A stretch of 64,000 nucleotides of DNA from Liquidambar formosana. Lineage: Eukaryota > Streptophyta > Magnoliopsida > Saxifragales > Altingiaceae. The position numbers and the translations under genes were made by a program. The notes under the pieces were generated by a model, which worked only from the letters and a program-made list of their open reading frames with translations, did no database searches and was not told the origin of the DNA. Below are positions 1 to 13,186 of the stretch, in pieces (position 1 is the first letter of the stretch; the number at the start of each line of letters is the position of its first letter). Location: contig JBBPBK010000058.1 in the NCBI GenBank assembly GCA_039720395.1, forward strand, positions 1-64,000. Direction: 5' to 3'.

Positions 1-11
1 CCACGGCCACT

Positions 12-2572
12 CTAGCTGGGCCACGGACAGAAGGGTACTTCCTCCTCGGGGCTTTTTGGATATATAGGGCTCCTACGGTTGTTTACGAAGAGTTGGGAGA
101 CTGTAACGAGTCTACAGTGACTCTTATTGAGTCTAGAAAGTGTCGTGGACTCAAGGACGTCTCGTATTTGTTTTTTGGATTGTATAGAACACCTACGTGT
201 GTCTAAGTAGGGTTGTGAGGCTCCCATGAGCCTATGCCGATTCTAATTTTGTTGTGGATTCTAGAATGCCATCAAGGATTTTTTTTTTTTTTTGGAGCCT
301 ATAGAGCTCCTACTGGTGCCTAGCTAGTCTTGTGAGCGTCCCTCGAGTCTTAGGCGACTCTAATTTGGTCCAGAGAGTGTCTTTGACTCTGGGAATCCAT
401 CTAGGATTTTTCGGAGTGTGTAGAGCTCCTACGGCTCTCTTGGAAGCGATGTCAGCCTCACAATAGTCTAAGGCAACTCCAATTTAGTTTGGAGAATGCC
501 ATGGAATCCGGGGTACCTGCTACGGTTTTTTGGAGTGTACAGAGCTCCTATGGGTGTGTAAGAAGCGCTGTGAGGCTCCCACGAGTTTCTGGCAACTCTA
601 ATTGAGTTTTGGACTCTGGGAATCCTCTTTGGATTTTTTAGAGTGTATAGATCTCCTACGAGTATTTAGGAAGTTTTGTGAGCCTCTCAAGGGCCTATGA
701 CGACTCTAATTTAGTCTAGAGAGCGTTATGGGCCCTAGGATACCTCCTACGATTTTAAGTGTGTATAGAACACCTACGGGTGTCTAAGAGGTGTTGTGGG
801 GATCACACGAGTCTACGACGACTCTAGTTGGGCCGTGGACTGAAGGATACTTATTCATCGGGATTTTTTGAATGTATAGCGCTTCTACGGTTGTTTAAGA
901 AGCGTTGTGAGGCAACGACGATTCTAGAGCGACTTTGACTCAGTCTAGAAGGTGTCGGGGACTCAAGGACATCTCTTTTTTTTTTCTTTTTTTTTTGGAG
1001 TGTAAAGAGCTCCTACGGGTGTCTAAGTGGCGTTGTGAGGCACCCATGAGCCTATGGCGACTCTTATTGAGTTGTGGACGCTAGAATACGTTCAAGGATT
1101 TTTTTTTTTTTTTTTTTTTGGAGCCTACAAAGGTCCTATGGGTGTGTGTAGCTAGTCTTGTGAGCTTCCCACGAGTCTAAGGCGACTTTAATTTAGTCTA
1201 GAGAGTGTCGTTGACTCTGGGAATCCTCCTTGGACTTTTTGGAGCACGTAGAGCTCCTACGGCTGTCTTGGAAGCGGTGTCAGCCTCACAATTGTCTATG
1301 GCCACTCTAATTGAGTTTAGAGAATGTCGTGGACTCTGGGGGTACCTCCTACGGTTTTTCTGAGTGAGTACAGCTCCTACGGGTGTGTAAGAAGCGTTGT
1401 GAGGCTCCCACGAGTTTATGGCGACTCTAATTGAGTTGTGGACACTGGGAATCGTCCTTGGATTTTTTAAAATATAGAGCTCCCACGAGTGTCTAGGATG
1501 TTTTGTTAGCCTCTCAAGGGCCTATGGCGACTGTAATTTAGTCTAGAGAGCGTCACGGGCTCTAGGATACCTCCTTCAATTTCTAGAGTGTATAGAATGC
1601 TTACAGGGGTCTAAGAGGTGTTGTGGGGTCCCACGAGTCTATGGCGACTCTAGTTTAGGCTAGAGAGTGTCATTGACTCCGGGAATCCTCCTAGGATTTT
1701 TTCAGTTTGTGTAGAGCTCCTACGGCTATCTTGGAAGCATTGTGAGGCTCCCACGAGTTTATGGCGACTTCTAATTGAGTTGTGGACTCTGGGAATCGTC
1801 CTTGGATTTTTTAGCGTGTATAGAGCTCCTACGAAGGTCTAGGAAGTTTTGTGAGCCTCTCAAGGGCCTATGGCGACTCTAATTTAGTCTAGAGAGTTTC
1901 ATGGACTCTAGGATACCTCCTACGATTTTTAGAGTCTATAGAACGCCCACGGGTGTCAAAGAGGAGTTGTGGGGTTCACACGAGTCCACGGCGACTCTAG
2001 CTGGGTCATGGACAGAAGGGTACTTCCTCCTCAGGGCTTTTTGGATGTATAGGCCTCCTACAGTTGCTTAGGAAGAGTTTTGGGGTTGCAACGAGTCTAC
2101 AGCGACTCTTATTGAGTCTAGAAAGTGTCGTGGAGTCAAGGACATGCCGTACAATTTCTAGGAGTGTATAGAATGCTTACAGGGGTCTAAGAGGTGTTGT
2201 GGGGTCCCACGAGTCTATGGCGACTCTAGTTTAGGCCAGAGAGTGTCATTGAATCTGGGAATCCTCCTAGGATTTTTTCGGTGTGTGTAGAGCTCCTACG
2301 GCTATCTTGGAAGCATTGTGAGGCTCCCACGAGTTTATGGCGACTTCTAATTGAGTTGTGGACTCTGGGAATCGTCCTTGGATTTTTTAGCGTGTATAGA
2401 GCTCCTACGAGTGTCTAGGAAGTTTTATGAGCCTCTCAAGGGCCTATGGCGACTCTAATTTAGTCTGGAGAGGTTCATGGACTCTAGGATACCTCCTACG
2501 ATTTTTAGAGTGTACAGAACGCCCACGGGTTTCAAAGAGGAGTTGTGGGGTTCACACGAGTCCACGGCGACT
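12..2572. repeat. Higher-order repeat copy 1, expanded (2561 bp, 22 monomers)
   Basis: Measured from one CTAGCTGGGCC landmark to the next, this copy is 577 bp longer than the standard 1984-bp unit. The extra length is five monomers: an F start recurs at 1941 and 2518. The added segment is G, F/B chimera, C/D chimera, E and F. The first added G (start 2052) joins abruptly to F/B-type sequence near 2143-2160, which marks the recombination junction. Confidence 0.85.
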
Positions 2573-5500
2573 CTAGCTGGGCCACGGACAGAAGGGTACT
2601 TCCTCCTCGGGGCTTTTTGGATATATAGGGCTCCTACGGTTGTTTACGAAGAGTTGGGAGACTGTAACGAGTCTACAGTGACTCTTATTGAGTCTAGAAA
2701 GTGTCGTGGACTCAAGGACGTCTCGTATTTGTTTTTTGGATTGTATAGAACACCTACGTGTGTCTAAGTAGGGTTGTGAGGCTCCCATGAGCCTATGCCG
2801 ATTCTAATTTTGTTGTGGATTCTAGAATGCCATCAAGGATTTTTTTTTTTTTTGGAGCCTATAGAGCTCCTACTGGTGCCTAGCTAGTCTTGTGAGCGTC
2901 CCTCGAGTCTTAGGCGACTCTAATTTGGTCCAGAGAGTGTCTTTGACTCTGGGAATCCATCTAGGATTTTTCGGAGTGTGTAGAGCTCCTACGGCTCTCT
3001 TGGAAGCGATGTCAGCCTCACAATAGTCTAAGGCAACTCCAATTTAGTTTGGAGAATGCCATGGAATCCGGGGTACCTGCTACGGTTTTTTGGAGTGTAC
3101 AGAGCTCCTATGGGTGTGTAAGAAGCGCTGTGAGGCTCCCACGAGTTTCTGGCAACTCTAATTGAGTTTTGGACTCTGGGAATCCTCTTTGGATTTTTTA
3201 GAGTGTATAGATCTCCTACGAGTATTTAGGAAGTTTTGTGAGCCTCTCAAGGGCCTATGACGACTCTAATTTAGTCTAGAGAGCGTTATGGGCCCTAGGA
3301 TACCTCCTACGATTTTAAGTGTGTATAGAACACCTACGGGTGTCTAAGAGGTGTTGTGGGGATCACACGAGTCTACGACGACTCTAGTTGGGCCGTGGAC
3401 TGAAGGATACTTATTCATCGGGATTTTTTGAATGTATAGCGCTTCTACGGTTGTTTAAGAAGCGTTGTGAGGCAACGACGATTCTAGAGCGACTTTGACT
3501 CAGTCTAGAAGGTGTCGGGGACTCAAGGACATCTCTTTTTTTTTTCTTTTTTTTTTGGAGTGTAAAGAGCTCCTACGGGTGTCTAAGTGGCGTTGTGAGG
3601 CACCCATGAGCCTATGGCGACTCTTATTGAGTTGTGGACGCTAGAATACGTTCAAGGATTTTTTTTTTTTTTTTTTTTTGGAGCCTACAAAGGTCCTATG
3701 GGTGTGTGTAGCTAGTCTTGTGAGCTTCCCACGAGTCTAAGGCGACTTTAATTTAGTCTAGAGAGTGTCGTTGACTCTGGGAATCCTCCTTGGACTTTTT
3801 GGAGCACGTAGAGCTCCTACGGCTGTCTTGGAAGCGGTGTCAGCCTCACAATTGTCTATGGCCACTCTAATTGAGTTTAGAGAATGTCGTGGACTCTGGG
3901 GGTACCTCCTACGGTTTTTCTGAGTGAGTACAGCTCCTACGGGTGTGTAAGAAGCGTTGTGAGGCTCCCACGAGTTTATGGCGACTCTAATTGAGTTGTG
4001 GACACTGGGAATCGTCCTTGGATTTTTTAAAATATAGAGCTCCCACGAGTGTCTAGGATGTTTTGTTAGCCTCTCAAGGGCCTATGGCGACTGTAATTTA
4101 GTCTAGAGAGCGTCACGGGCTCTAGGATGCCTCCTTCAATTTCTAGAGTGTATAGAATGCTTACAGGGGTCTAAGAGGTGTTGTGGGGTCCCACGAGTCT
4201 ATGGCGACTCTAGTTTAGGCCAGAGAGTGTCATTGAATCTGGGAATCCTCCTAGGATTTTTTCGGTGTGTGTAGAGCTCCTACGGCTATCTTGGAAGCAT
4301 TGTGAGGCTCCCACGAGTTTATGGCGACTTCTAATTGAGTTGTGGACTCTGGGAATCGTCCTTGGATTTTTTAGCGTGTATAGAGCTCCTACGAGTGTCT
4401 AGGAAGTTTTATGAGCCTCTCAAGGGCCTATGGCGACTCTAATTTAGTCTGGAGAGTTTCATGGACTCTAGGATACCTCCTACGATTTTTAGAGTGTACA
4501 GAACGCCCACGGGTTTCAAAGAGGAGTTGTGGGGTTCACACGAGTCCACGGCGACTCTAGCTGGGCCACGGACAGAAGGGTACTTCCTCCTCGGGGCTTT
4601 TTGGATATATAGGGCTCCTACGGTTGTTTACGAAGAGTTGGGAGACTGTAACGAGTCTACAGTGACTCTTATTGAGTCTAGAAAGTGTCGTGGACTCAAG
4701 GACGTCTCGTATTTGTTTTTTGGATTGTATAGAACACCTACGTGTGTCTAAGTAGGGTTGTGAGGCTCCCATGAGCCTATGCCGATTCTAATTTTGTTGT
4801 GGATTCTAGAATGCCATCAAGGATTTTTTTTTTTTTTGGAGCCTATAGAGCTCCTACTGGTGCCTAGCTAGTCTTGTGAGCGTCCCTCGAGTCTTAGGCG
4901 ACTCTAATTTGGTCCAGAGAGTGTCTTTGACTCTGGGAATCCATCTAGGATTTTTCGGAGTGTGTAGAGCTCCTACGGCTCTCTTGGAAGCGATGTCAGC
5001 CTCACAATAGTCTAAGGCAACTCCAATTTAGTTTGGAGAATGCCATGGAATCCGGGGTACCTGCTACGGTTTTTTGGAGTGTACAGAGCTCCTATGGGTG
5101 TGTAAGAAGCGCTGTGAGGCTCCCACGAGTTTCTGGCAACTCTAATTGAGTTTTGGACTCTGGGAATCCTCTTTGGATTTTTTAGAGTGTATAGATCTCC
5201 TACGAGTATTTAGGAAGTTTTGTGAGCCTCTCAAGGGCCTATGACGACTCTAATTTAGTCTAGAGAGCGTTATGGGCCCTAGGATACCTCCTACGATTTT
5301 AAGTGTGTATAGAACACCTACGGGTGTCTAAGAGGTGTTGTGGGGATCACACGAGTCTACGACGACTCTAGTTGGGCCGTGGACTGAAGGATACTTATTC
5401 ATCGGGATTTTTTGAATGTATAGCGCTTCTACGGTTGTTTAAGAAGCGTTGTGAGGCAACGACGATTCTAGAGCGACTTTGACTCAGTCTAGAAGGTGTC

Positions 5501-8500
5501 GGGGACTCAAGGACATCTCTTTTTTTTTTCTTTTTTTTTTGGAGTGTAAAGAGCTCCTACGGGTGTCTAAGTGGCGTTGTGAGGCACCCATGAGCCTATG
5601 GCGACTCTTATTGAGTTGTGGACGCTAGAATACGTTCAAGGATTTTTTTTTTTTTTTTTTTTTGGAGCCTACAAAGGTCCTATGGGTGTGTGTAGCTAGT
5701 CTTGTGAGCTTCCCACGAGTCTAAGGCGACTTTAATTTAGTCTAGAGAGTGTCGTTGACTCTGGGAATCCTCCTTGGACTTTTTGGAGCACGTAGAGCTC
5801 CTACGGCTGTCTTGGAAGCGGTGTCAGCCTCACAATTGTCTATGGCCACTCTAATTGAGTTTAGAGAATGTCGTGGACTCTGGGGGTACCTCCTACGGTT
5901 TTTCTGAGTGAGTACAGCTCCTACGGGTGTGTAAGAAGCGTTGTGAGGCTCCCACGAGTTTATGGCGACTCTAATTGAGTTGTGGACACTGGGAATCGTC
6001 CTTGGATTTTTTAAAATATAGAGCTCCCACGAGTGTCTAGGATGTTTTGTTAGCCTCTCAAGGGCCTATGGCGACTGTAATTTAGTCTAGAGAGCGTCAC
6101 GGGCTCTAGGATGCCTCCTTCAATTTCTAGAGTGTATAGAATGCTTACAGGGGTCTAAGAGGTGTTGTGGGGTCCCACGAGTCTATGGCGACTCTAGTTT
6201 AGGCCAGAGAGTGTCATTGAATCTGGGAATCCTCCTAGGATTTTTTCGGTGTGTGTAGAGCTCCTACGGCTATCTTGGAAGCATTGTGAGGCTCCCACGA
6301 GTTTATGGCGACTTCTAATTGAGTTGTGGACTCTGGGAATCGTCCTTGGATTTTTTAGCGTGTATAGAGCTCCTACGAGTGTCTAGGAAGTTTTATGAGC
6401 CTCTCAAGGGCCTATGGCGACTCTAATTTAGTCTGGAGAGTTTCATGGACTCTAGGATACCTCCTACGATTTTTAGAGTGTACAGAACGCCCACGGGTTT
6501 CAAAGAGGAGTTGTGGGGTTCACACGAGTCCACGGCGACTCTAGCTGGGCCACGGACAGAAGGGTACTTCCTCCTCGGGGCTTTTTGGATATATAGGGCT
6601 CCTACGGTTGTTTACGAAGAGTTGGGAGACTGTAACGAGTCTACAGTGACTCTTATTGAGTCTAGAAAGTGTCGTGGACTCAAGGACGTCTCGTATTTGT
6701 TTTTTGGATTGTATAGAACACCTACGTGTGTCTAAGTAGGGTTGTGAGGCTCCCATGAGCCTATGCCGATTCTAATTTTGTTGTGGATTCTAGAATGCCA
6801 TCAAGGATTTTTTTTTTTTTTGGAGCCTATAGAGCTCCTACTGGTGCCTAGCTAGTCTTGTGAGCGTCCCTCGAGTCTTAGGCGACTCTAATTTGGTCCA
6901 GAGAGTGTCTTTGACTCTGGGAATCCATCTAGGATTTTTCGGAGTGTGTAGAGCTCCTACGGCTCTCTTGGAAGCGATGTCAGCCTCACAATAGTCTAAG
7001 GCAACTCCAATTTAGTTTGGAGAATGCCATGGAATCCGGGGTACCTGCTACGGTTTTTTGGAGTGTACAGAGCTCCTATGGGTGTGTAAGAAGCGCTGTG
7101 AGGCTCCCACGAGTTTCTGGCAACTCTAATTGAGTTTTGGACTCTGGGAATCCTCTTTGGATTTTTTAGAGTGTATAGATCTCCTACGAGTATTTAGGAA
7201 GTTTTGTGAGCCTCTCAAGGGCCTATGACGACTCTAATTTAGTCTAGAGAGCGTTATGGGCCCTAGGATACCTCCTACGATTTTAAGTGTGTATAGAACA
7301 CCTACGGGTGTCTAAGAGGTGTTGTGGGGATCACACGAGTCTACGACGACTCTAGTTGGGCCGTGGACTGAAGGATACTTATTCATCGGGATTTTTTGAA
7401 TGTATAGCGCTTCTACGGTTGTTTAAGAAGCGTTGTGAGGCAACGACGATTCTAGAGCGACTTTGACTCAGTCTAGAAGGTGTCGGGGACTCAAGGACAT
7501 CTCTTTTTTTTTTCTTTTTTTTTTGGAGTGTAAAGAGCTCCTACGGGTGTCTAAGTGGCGTTGTGAGGCACCCATGAGCCTATGGCGACTCTTATTGAGT
7601 TGTGGACGCTAGAATACGTTCAAGGATTTTTTTTTTTTTTTTTTTTTTGGAGCCTACAAAGGTCCTATGGGTGTGTGTAGCTAGTCTTGTGAGCTTCCCA
7701 CGAGTCTAAGGCGACTTTAATTTAGTCTAGAGAGTGTCGTTGACTCTGGGAATCCTCCTTGGACTTTTTGGAGCACGTAGAGCTCCTACGGCTGTCTTGG
7801 AAGCGGTGTCAGCCTCACAATTGTCTATGGCCACTCTAATTGAGTTTAGAGAATGTCGTGGACTCTGGGGGTACCTCCTACGGTTTTTCTGAGTGAGTAC
7901 AGCTCCTACGGGTGTGTAAGAAGCGTTGTGAGGCTCCCACGAGTTTATGGCGACTCTAATTGAGTTGTGGACACTGGGAATCGTCCTTGGATTTTTTAAA
8001 ATATAGAGCTCCCACGAGTGTCTAGGATGTTTTGTTAGCCTCTCAAGGGCCTATGGCGACTGTAATTTAGTCTAGAGAGCGTCACGGGCTCTAGGATGCC
8101 TCCTTCAATTTCTAGAGTGTATAGAATGCTTACAGGGGTCTAAGAGGTGTTGTGGGGTCCCACGAGTCTATGGCGACTCTAGTTTAGGCCAGAGAGTGTC
8201 ATTGAATCTGGGAATCCTCCTAGGATTTTTTCGGTGTGTGTAGAGCTCCTACGGCTATCTTGGAAGCATTGTGAGGCTCCCACGAGTTTATGGCGACTTC
8301 TAATTGAGTTGTGGACTCTGGGAATCGTCCTTGGATTTTTTAGCGTGTATAGAGCTCCTACGAGTGTCTAGGAAGTTTTATGAGCCTCTCAAGGGCCTAT
8401 GGCGACTCTAATTTAGTCTGGAGAGTTTCATGGACTCTAGGATACCTCCTACGATTTTTAGAGTGTACAGAACGCCCACGGGTTTCAAAGAGGAGTTGTG

Positions 8501-8525
8501 GGGTTCACACGAGTCCACGGCGACT
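2573..8525. repeat. Three near-identical 1984/1985-bp higher-order repeats
   Basis: Units 2573-4556, 4557-6540 and 6541-8525 each hold 17 monomers in the order G A B C D E F, G A B C D E, F/B, C/D, E, F. Read by eye they differ by only a few bases and by T-run lengths; one example is GGATACCTCCTTC in copy 1 against GGATGCCTCCTTC in later copies. This is a young, homogenised tandem array. Confidence 0.93.
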
Positions 8526-10510
8526 CTAGCTGGGCCACGGACAGAAGGGTACTTCCTCCTCGGGGCTTTTTGGATATATAGGGCTCCTACGGTTGTTTAC
8601 GAAGAGTTGGGAGACTGTAACGAGTCTACAGTGACTCTTATTGAGTCTAGAAAGTGTCGTGGACTCAAGGACGTCTCGTATTTGTTTTTTGGATTGTATA
8701 GAACACCTACGTGTGTCTAAGTAGGGTTGTGAGGCTCCCATGAGCCTATGCCGATTCTAATTTTGTTGTGGATTCTAGAATGCCATCAAGGATTTTTTTT
8801 TTTTTGGAGCCTATAGAGCTCCTACTGGTGCCTAGCTAGTCTTGTGAGCGTCCCTCGAGTCTTAGGCGACTCTAATTTGGTCCAGAGAGTGTCTTTGACT
8901 CTGGGAATCCATCTAGGATTTTTCGGAGTGTGTAGAGCTCCTACGGCTCTCTTGGAAGCGATGTCAGCCTCACAATAGTCTAAGGCAACTCCAATTTAGT
9001 TTGGAGAATGCCATGGAATCCGGGGTACCTGCTACGGTTTTTTGGAGTGTACAGAGCTCCTATGGGTGTGTAAGAAGCGCTGTGAGGCTCCCACGAGTTT
9101 CTGGCAACTCTAATTGAGTTTTGGACTCTGGGAATCCTCTTTGGATTTTTTAGAGTGTATAGATCTCCTACGAGTATTTAGGAAGTTTTGTGAGCCTCTC
9201 AAGGGCCTATGACGACTCTAATTTAGTCTAGAGAGCGTTATGGGCCCTAGGATACCTCCTACGATTTTAAGTGTGTATAGAACACCTACGGGTGTCTAAG
9301 AGGTGTTGTGGGGATCACACGAGTCTACGACGACTCTAGTTGGGCCGTGGACTGAAGGATACTTACTCCTCGGGGCTTTTTGGATATATAGGGCTCCTAC
9401 GGTCGTTTACGAAGAGTTGGGAGGCTGCAACGAGTCTACAGTGACTCTTATTGAGTCTAGAAAGAGTCGTGGACTCAAGGACGTCTGTATTTGTTTTTTG
9501 GATTGTATAGAACACCTATGGGTGTCTAAGTAGGGTTGTGAGGCTTCCATGAGCCTATGCCGATTCTAATTTTGTTGTGGATTCTAGAATGCCTTCAAGG
9601 ATTTTTTTTTTAAAGCCTATAGGGCTCCTACTGGTGCCTAGCTATTCTTGTGAGCGTCCCTCGAGTCTTAGGCGACTCTAATTTGGTCCAGAGAGTGTCC
9701 TTGACTCTGGGAATCCTTCTAGGATACCTCCTACGATTTTTAGAGTGTATAGAACGCCCACAGGTGTCAAAGAGGAGTTGTGGGGTTCACACGAGTCCAC
9801 GGCGACTCTAGCTGGGCCATAGACAGAAGGGTGCTTCGTCCTCGGGGCTTTTTGGATGTATAGGGCTCCTACGGTAGTTTAGGAAGAGTTGTGGGGCTGC
9901 AACGAGTCTACAGCGACTCTTATTGAGTCTAGAAAGTGTCGTGGACTCAAGGACATCTCGTTTTTTTTTTTTTTTTTTGGAGTGTATAGGACTCCAACGG
10001 GTGTCAAATTAGGGTTGTGAGGCTCCCATGAGCCAATGGCAATTCTAATTGAGTTGTGGATTCTAGAATGCCTTCAAGGGTTTTTTTTTTTTTTTTTTGT
10101 AGCCTATAGAGCTCCTATTGGTGCCTAGCTAGCCTTGTGAGCGTCCCTCGAATCTTAGGCGACTCTAATTTGGTCCAGAGAGTGTCTTTAACTCTGGGAA
10201 TCCTTCTAGGATTTTTCGAAGTGCGTAGAACTCCTACGGCTGTCTTAGAAGCATTGTGAGGCTCCCACGAGTTTATGGCGACTTCTAATTGAGTTGTGGA
10301 CTCTGGGGATCGTCCTTGGATTTTTTAGCGTGTATAGAGCTCCTACGAGTGTCTAGGACGTTTTGTGAGCCTCTCAAGGGCCTATGGCGACTCTAATTTA
10401 GTCTGGAGAGTTTCATGGACTCTAGGATACCTCCTACGATTTTTAGAGTGTACAGAACGCCCACGGGTTTCAAAGAGGAGTTGTGGGGTTCACACGAGTC
10501 CACGGCGACT
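8526..10510. repeat. Recombinant higher-order repeat (1985 bp, altered monomer order)
   Basis: The first part, to about 9360, matches the standard unit. From about 9361 the sequence switches to a different series. The monomers run G A B C D E F, G A B, F, G A B, C/D, E, F, which is again 17, so total length is unchanged. A B-to-E/F switch lies near 9715-9730. The standard unit resumes by about 10340-10400. Confidence 0.85.
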
Positions 10511-12494
10511 CTAGCTGGGCCACGGACAGAAGGGTACTTCCTCCTCGGGGCTTTTTGGATATATAGGGCTCCTACGGTTGTTTACGAAGAGTTGGGAGAC
10601 TGTAACGAGTCTACAGTGACTCTTATTGAGTCTAGAAAGTGTCGTGGACTCAAGGACGTCTCGTATTTGTTTTTTGGATTGTATAGAACACCTACGTGTG
10701 TCTAAGTAGGGTTGTGAGGCTCCCATGAGCCTATGCCGATTCTAATTTTGTTGTGGATTCTAGAATGCCATCAAGGATTTTTTTTTTTTTTGGAGCCTAT
10801 AGAGCTCCTACTGGTGCCTAGCTAGTCTTGTGAGCGTCCCTCGAGTCTTAGGCGACTCTAATTTGGTCCAGAGAGTGTCTTTGACTCTGGGAATCCATCT
10901 AGGATTTTTCGGAGTGTGTAGAGCTCCTACGGCTCTCTTGGAAGCGATGTCAGCCTCACAATAGTCTAAGGCAACTCCAATTTAGTTTGGAGAATGCCAT
11001 GGAATCCGGGGTACCTGCTACGGTTTTTTGGAGTGTACAGAGCTCCTATGGGTGTGTAAGAAGCGCTGTGAGGCTCCCACGAGTTTCTGGCAACTCTAAT
11101 TGAGTTTTGGACTCTGGGAATCCTCTTTGGATTTTTTAGAGTGTATAGATCTCCTACGAGTATTTAGGAAGTTTTGTGAGCCTCTCAAGGGCCTATGACG
11201 ACTCTAATTTAGTCTAGAGAGCGTTATGGGCCCTAGGATACCTCCTACGATTTTAAGTGTGTATAGAACACCTACGGGTGTCTAAGAGGTGTTGTGGGGA
11301 TCACACGAGTCTACGACGACTCTAGTTGGGCCGTGGACTGAAGGATACTTATTCATCGGGATTTTTTGAATGTATAGCGCTTCTACGGTTGTTTAAGAAG
11401 CGTTGTGAGGCAACGACGATTCTAGAGCGACTTTGACTCAGTCTAGAAGGTGTCGGGGACTCAAGGACATCTCTTTTTTTTTTCTTTTTTTTTTGGAGTG
11501 TAAAGAGCTCCTACGGGTGTCTAAGTGGCGTTGTGAGGCACCCATGAGCCTATGGCGACTCTTATTGAGTTGTGGACGCTAGAATACGTTCAAGGATTTT
11601 TTTTTTTTTTTTTTTTTGGAGCCTACAAAGGTCCTATGGGTGTGTGTAGCTAGTCTTGTGAGCTTCCCACGAGTCTAAGGCGACTTTAATTTAGTCTAGA
11701 GAGTGTCGTTGACTCTGGGAATCCTCCTTGGACTTTTTGGAGCACGTAGAGCTCCTACGGCTGTCTTGGAAGCGGTGTCAGCCTCACAATTGTCTATGGC
11801 CACTCTAATTGAGTTTAGAGAATGTCGTGGACTCTGGGGGTACCTCCTACGGTTTTTCTGAGTGAGTACAGCTCCTACGGGTGTGTAAGAAGCGTTGTGA
11901 GGCTCCCACGAGTTTATGGCGACTCTAATTGAGTTGTGGACACTGGGAATCGTCCTTGGATTTTTTAAAATATAGAGCTCCCACGAGTGTCTAGGATGTT
12001 TTGTTAGCCTCTCAAGGGCCTATGGCGACTGTAATTTAGTCTAGAGAGCGTCACGGGCTCTAGGATGCCTCCTTCAATTTCTAGAGTGTATAGAATGCTT
12101 ACAGGGGTCTAAGAGGTGTTGTGGGGTCCCACGAGTCTATGGCGACTCTAGTTTAGGCCAGAGAGTGTCATTGAATCTGGGAATCCTCCTAGGATTTTTT
12201 CGGTGTGTGTAGAGCTCCTACGGCTATCTTGGAAGCATTGTGAGGCTCCCACGAGTTTATGGCGACTTCTAATTGAGTTGTGGACTCTGGGAATCGTCCT
12301 TGGATTTTTTAGCGTGTATAGAGCTCCTACGAGTGTCTAGGAAGTTTTATGAGCCTCTCAAGGGCCTATGGCGACTCTAATTTAGTCTGGAGAGTTTCAT
12401 GGACTCTAGGATACCTCCTACGATTTTTAGAGTGTACAGAACGCCCACGGGTTTCAAAGAGGAGTTGTGGGGTTCACACGAGTCCACGGCGACT
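10511..12494. repeat. Standard 1984-bp higher-order repeat
   Basis: This unit returns to the standard 17-monomer order and is almost identical to the units at 2573-8525. Because it follows a recombinant unit, homogenisation did not spread as one simple uninterrupted duplication series. Confidence 0.92.
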
Positions 12495-13186
12495 CTAGCT
12501 GGGCCACGGACAGAAGGGTACTTCCTCCTCGGGGCTTTTTGGATATATAGGGCTCCTACGGTTGTTTACGAAGAGTTGGGAGACTGTAACGAGTCTACAG
12601 TGACTCTTATTGAGTCTAGAAAGTGTCGTGGACTCAAGGACGTCTCGTATTTGTTTTTTGGATTGTATAGAACACCTACGTGTGTCTAAGTAGGGTTGTG
12701 AGGCTCCCATGAGCCTATGCCGATTCTAATTTTGTTGTGGATTCTAGAATGCCATCAAGGATTTTTTTTTTTTTGGAGCCTATAGAGCTCCTACTGGTGC
12801 CTAGCTAGTCTTGTGAGCGTCCCTCGAATCTTAGGCGACTCTAATTTGGTCCAGAGAGTGTCTTTGACTCTGGGAATCCTTCTAGGATTTTTCGAAGTGT
12901 GTAGAGCTCCTACGGCTGTCTTAGAAGCATTGTGAGGCTCCCACGAGTTTATGGCGACTTCTAATTGAGTTGTGGACTCTGGGAATCGTCCTTGGATTTT
13001 TTAGCGTGTATAGAGCTCCTACGAGTGTCTAGGAAGTTTTGTGAGCCTCTCAAGGGCCTATGGCGACTCTAATTTAGTCTAGAGAGTTTCATGGACTCTA
13101 GGATACCTCCTACGATTTTTAGAGTGTATAGAACGCCCACGGGTGTCAAAGAGGAGTTGTGGGGTTCACACGAGTCCACGGCGACT
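12495..13186. repeat. Six-monomer short repeat (692 bp)
   Basis: After the last standard landmark only six monomers follow before the next landmark: G, A, B, C/D chimera, E, F. The first half is near-identical to the standard unit; from about 12830 it follows the variant seen at 10140-10500. The same six-monomer order closes the recombinant unit at 8526-10510. Confidence 0.85.

Noticed and set aside
2477..2767. A 96-codon ORF on the plus strand and a 71-codon ORF on the minus strand that recur identically every 1984 bp
   Set aside because: They are satellite frames: both strands open over the same bases, the open stretch spans parts of several monomers, and diverged units break or change it. 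No domain or start context supports a protein.
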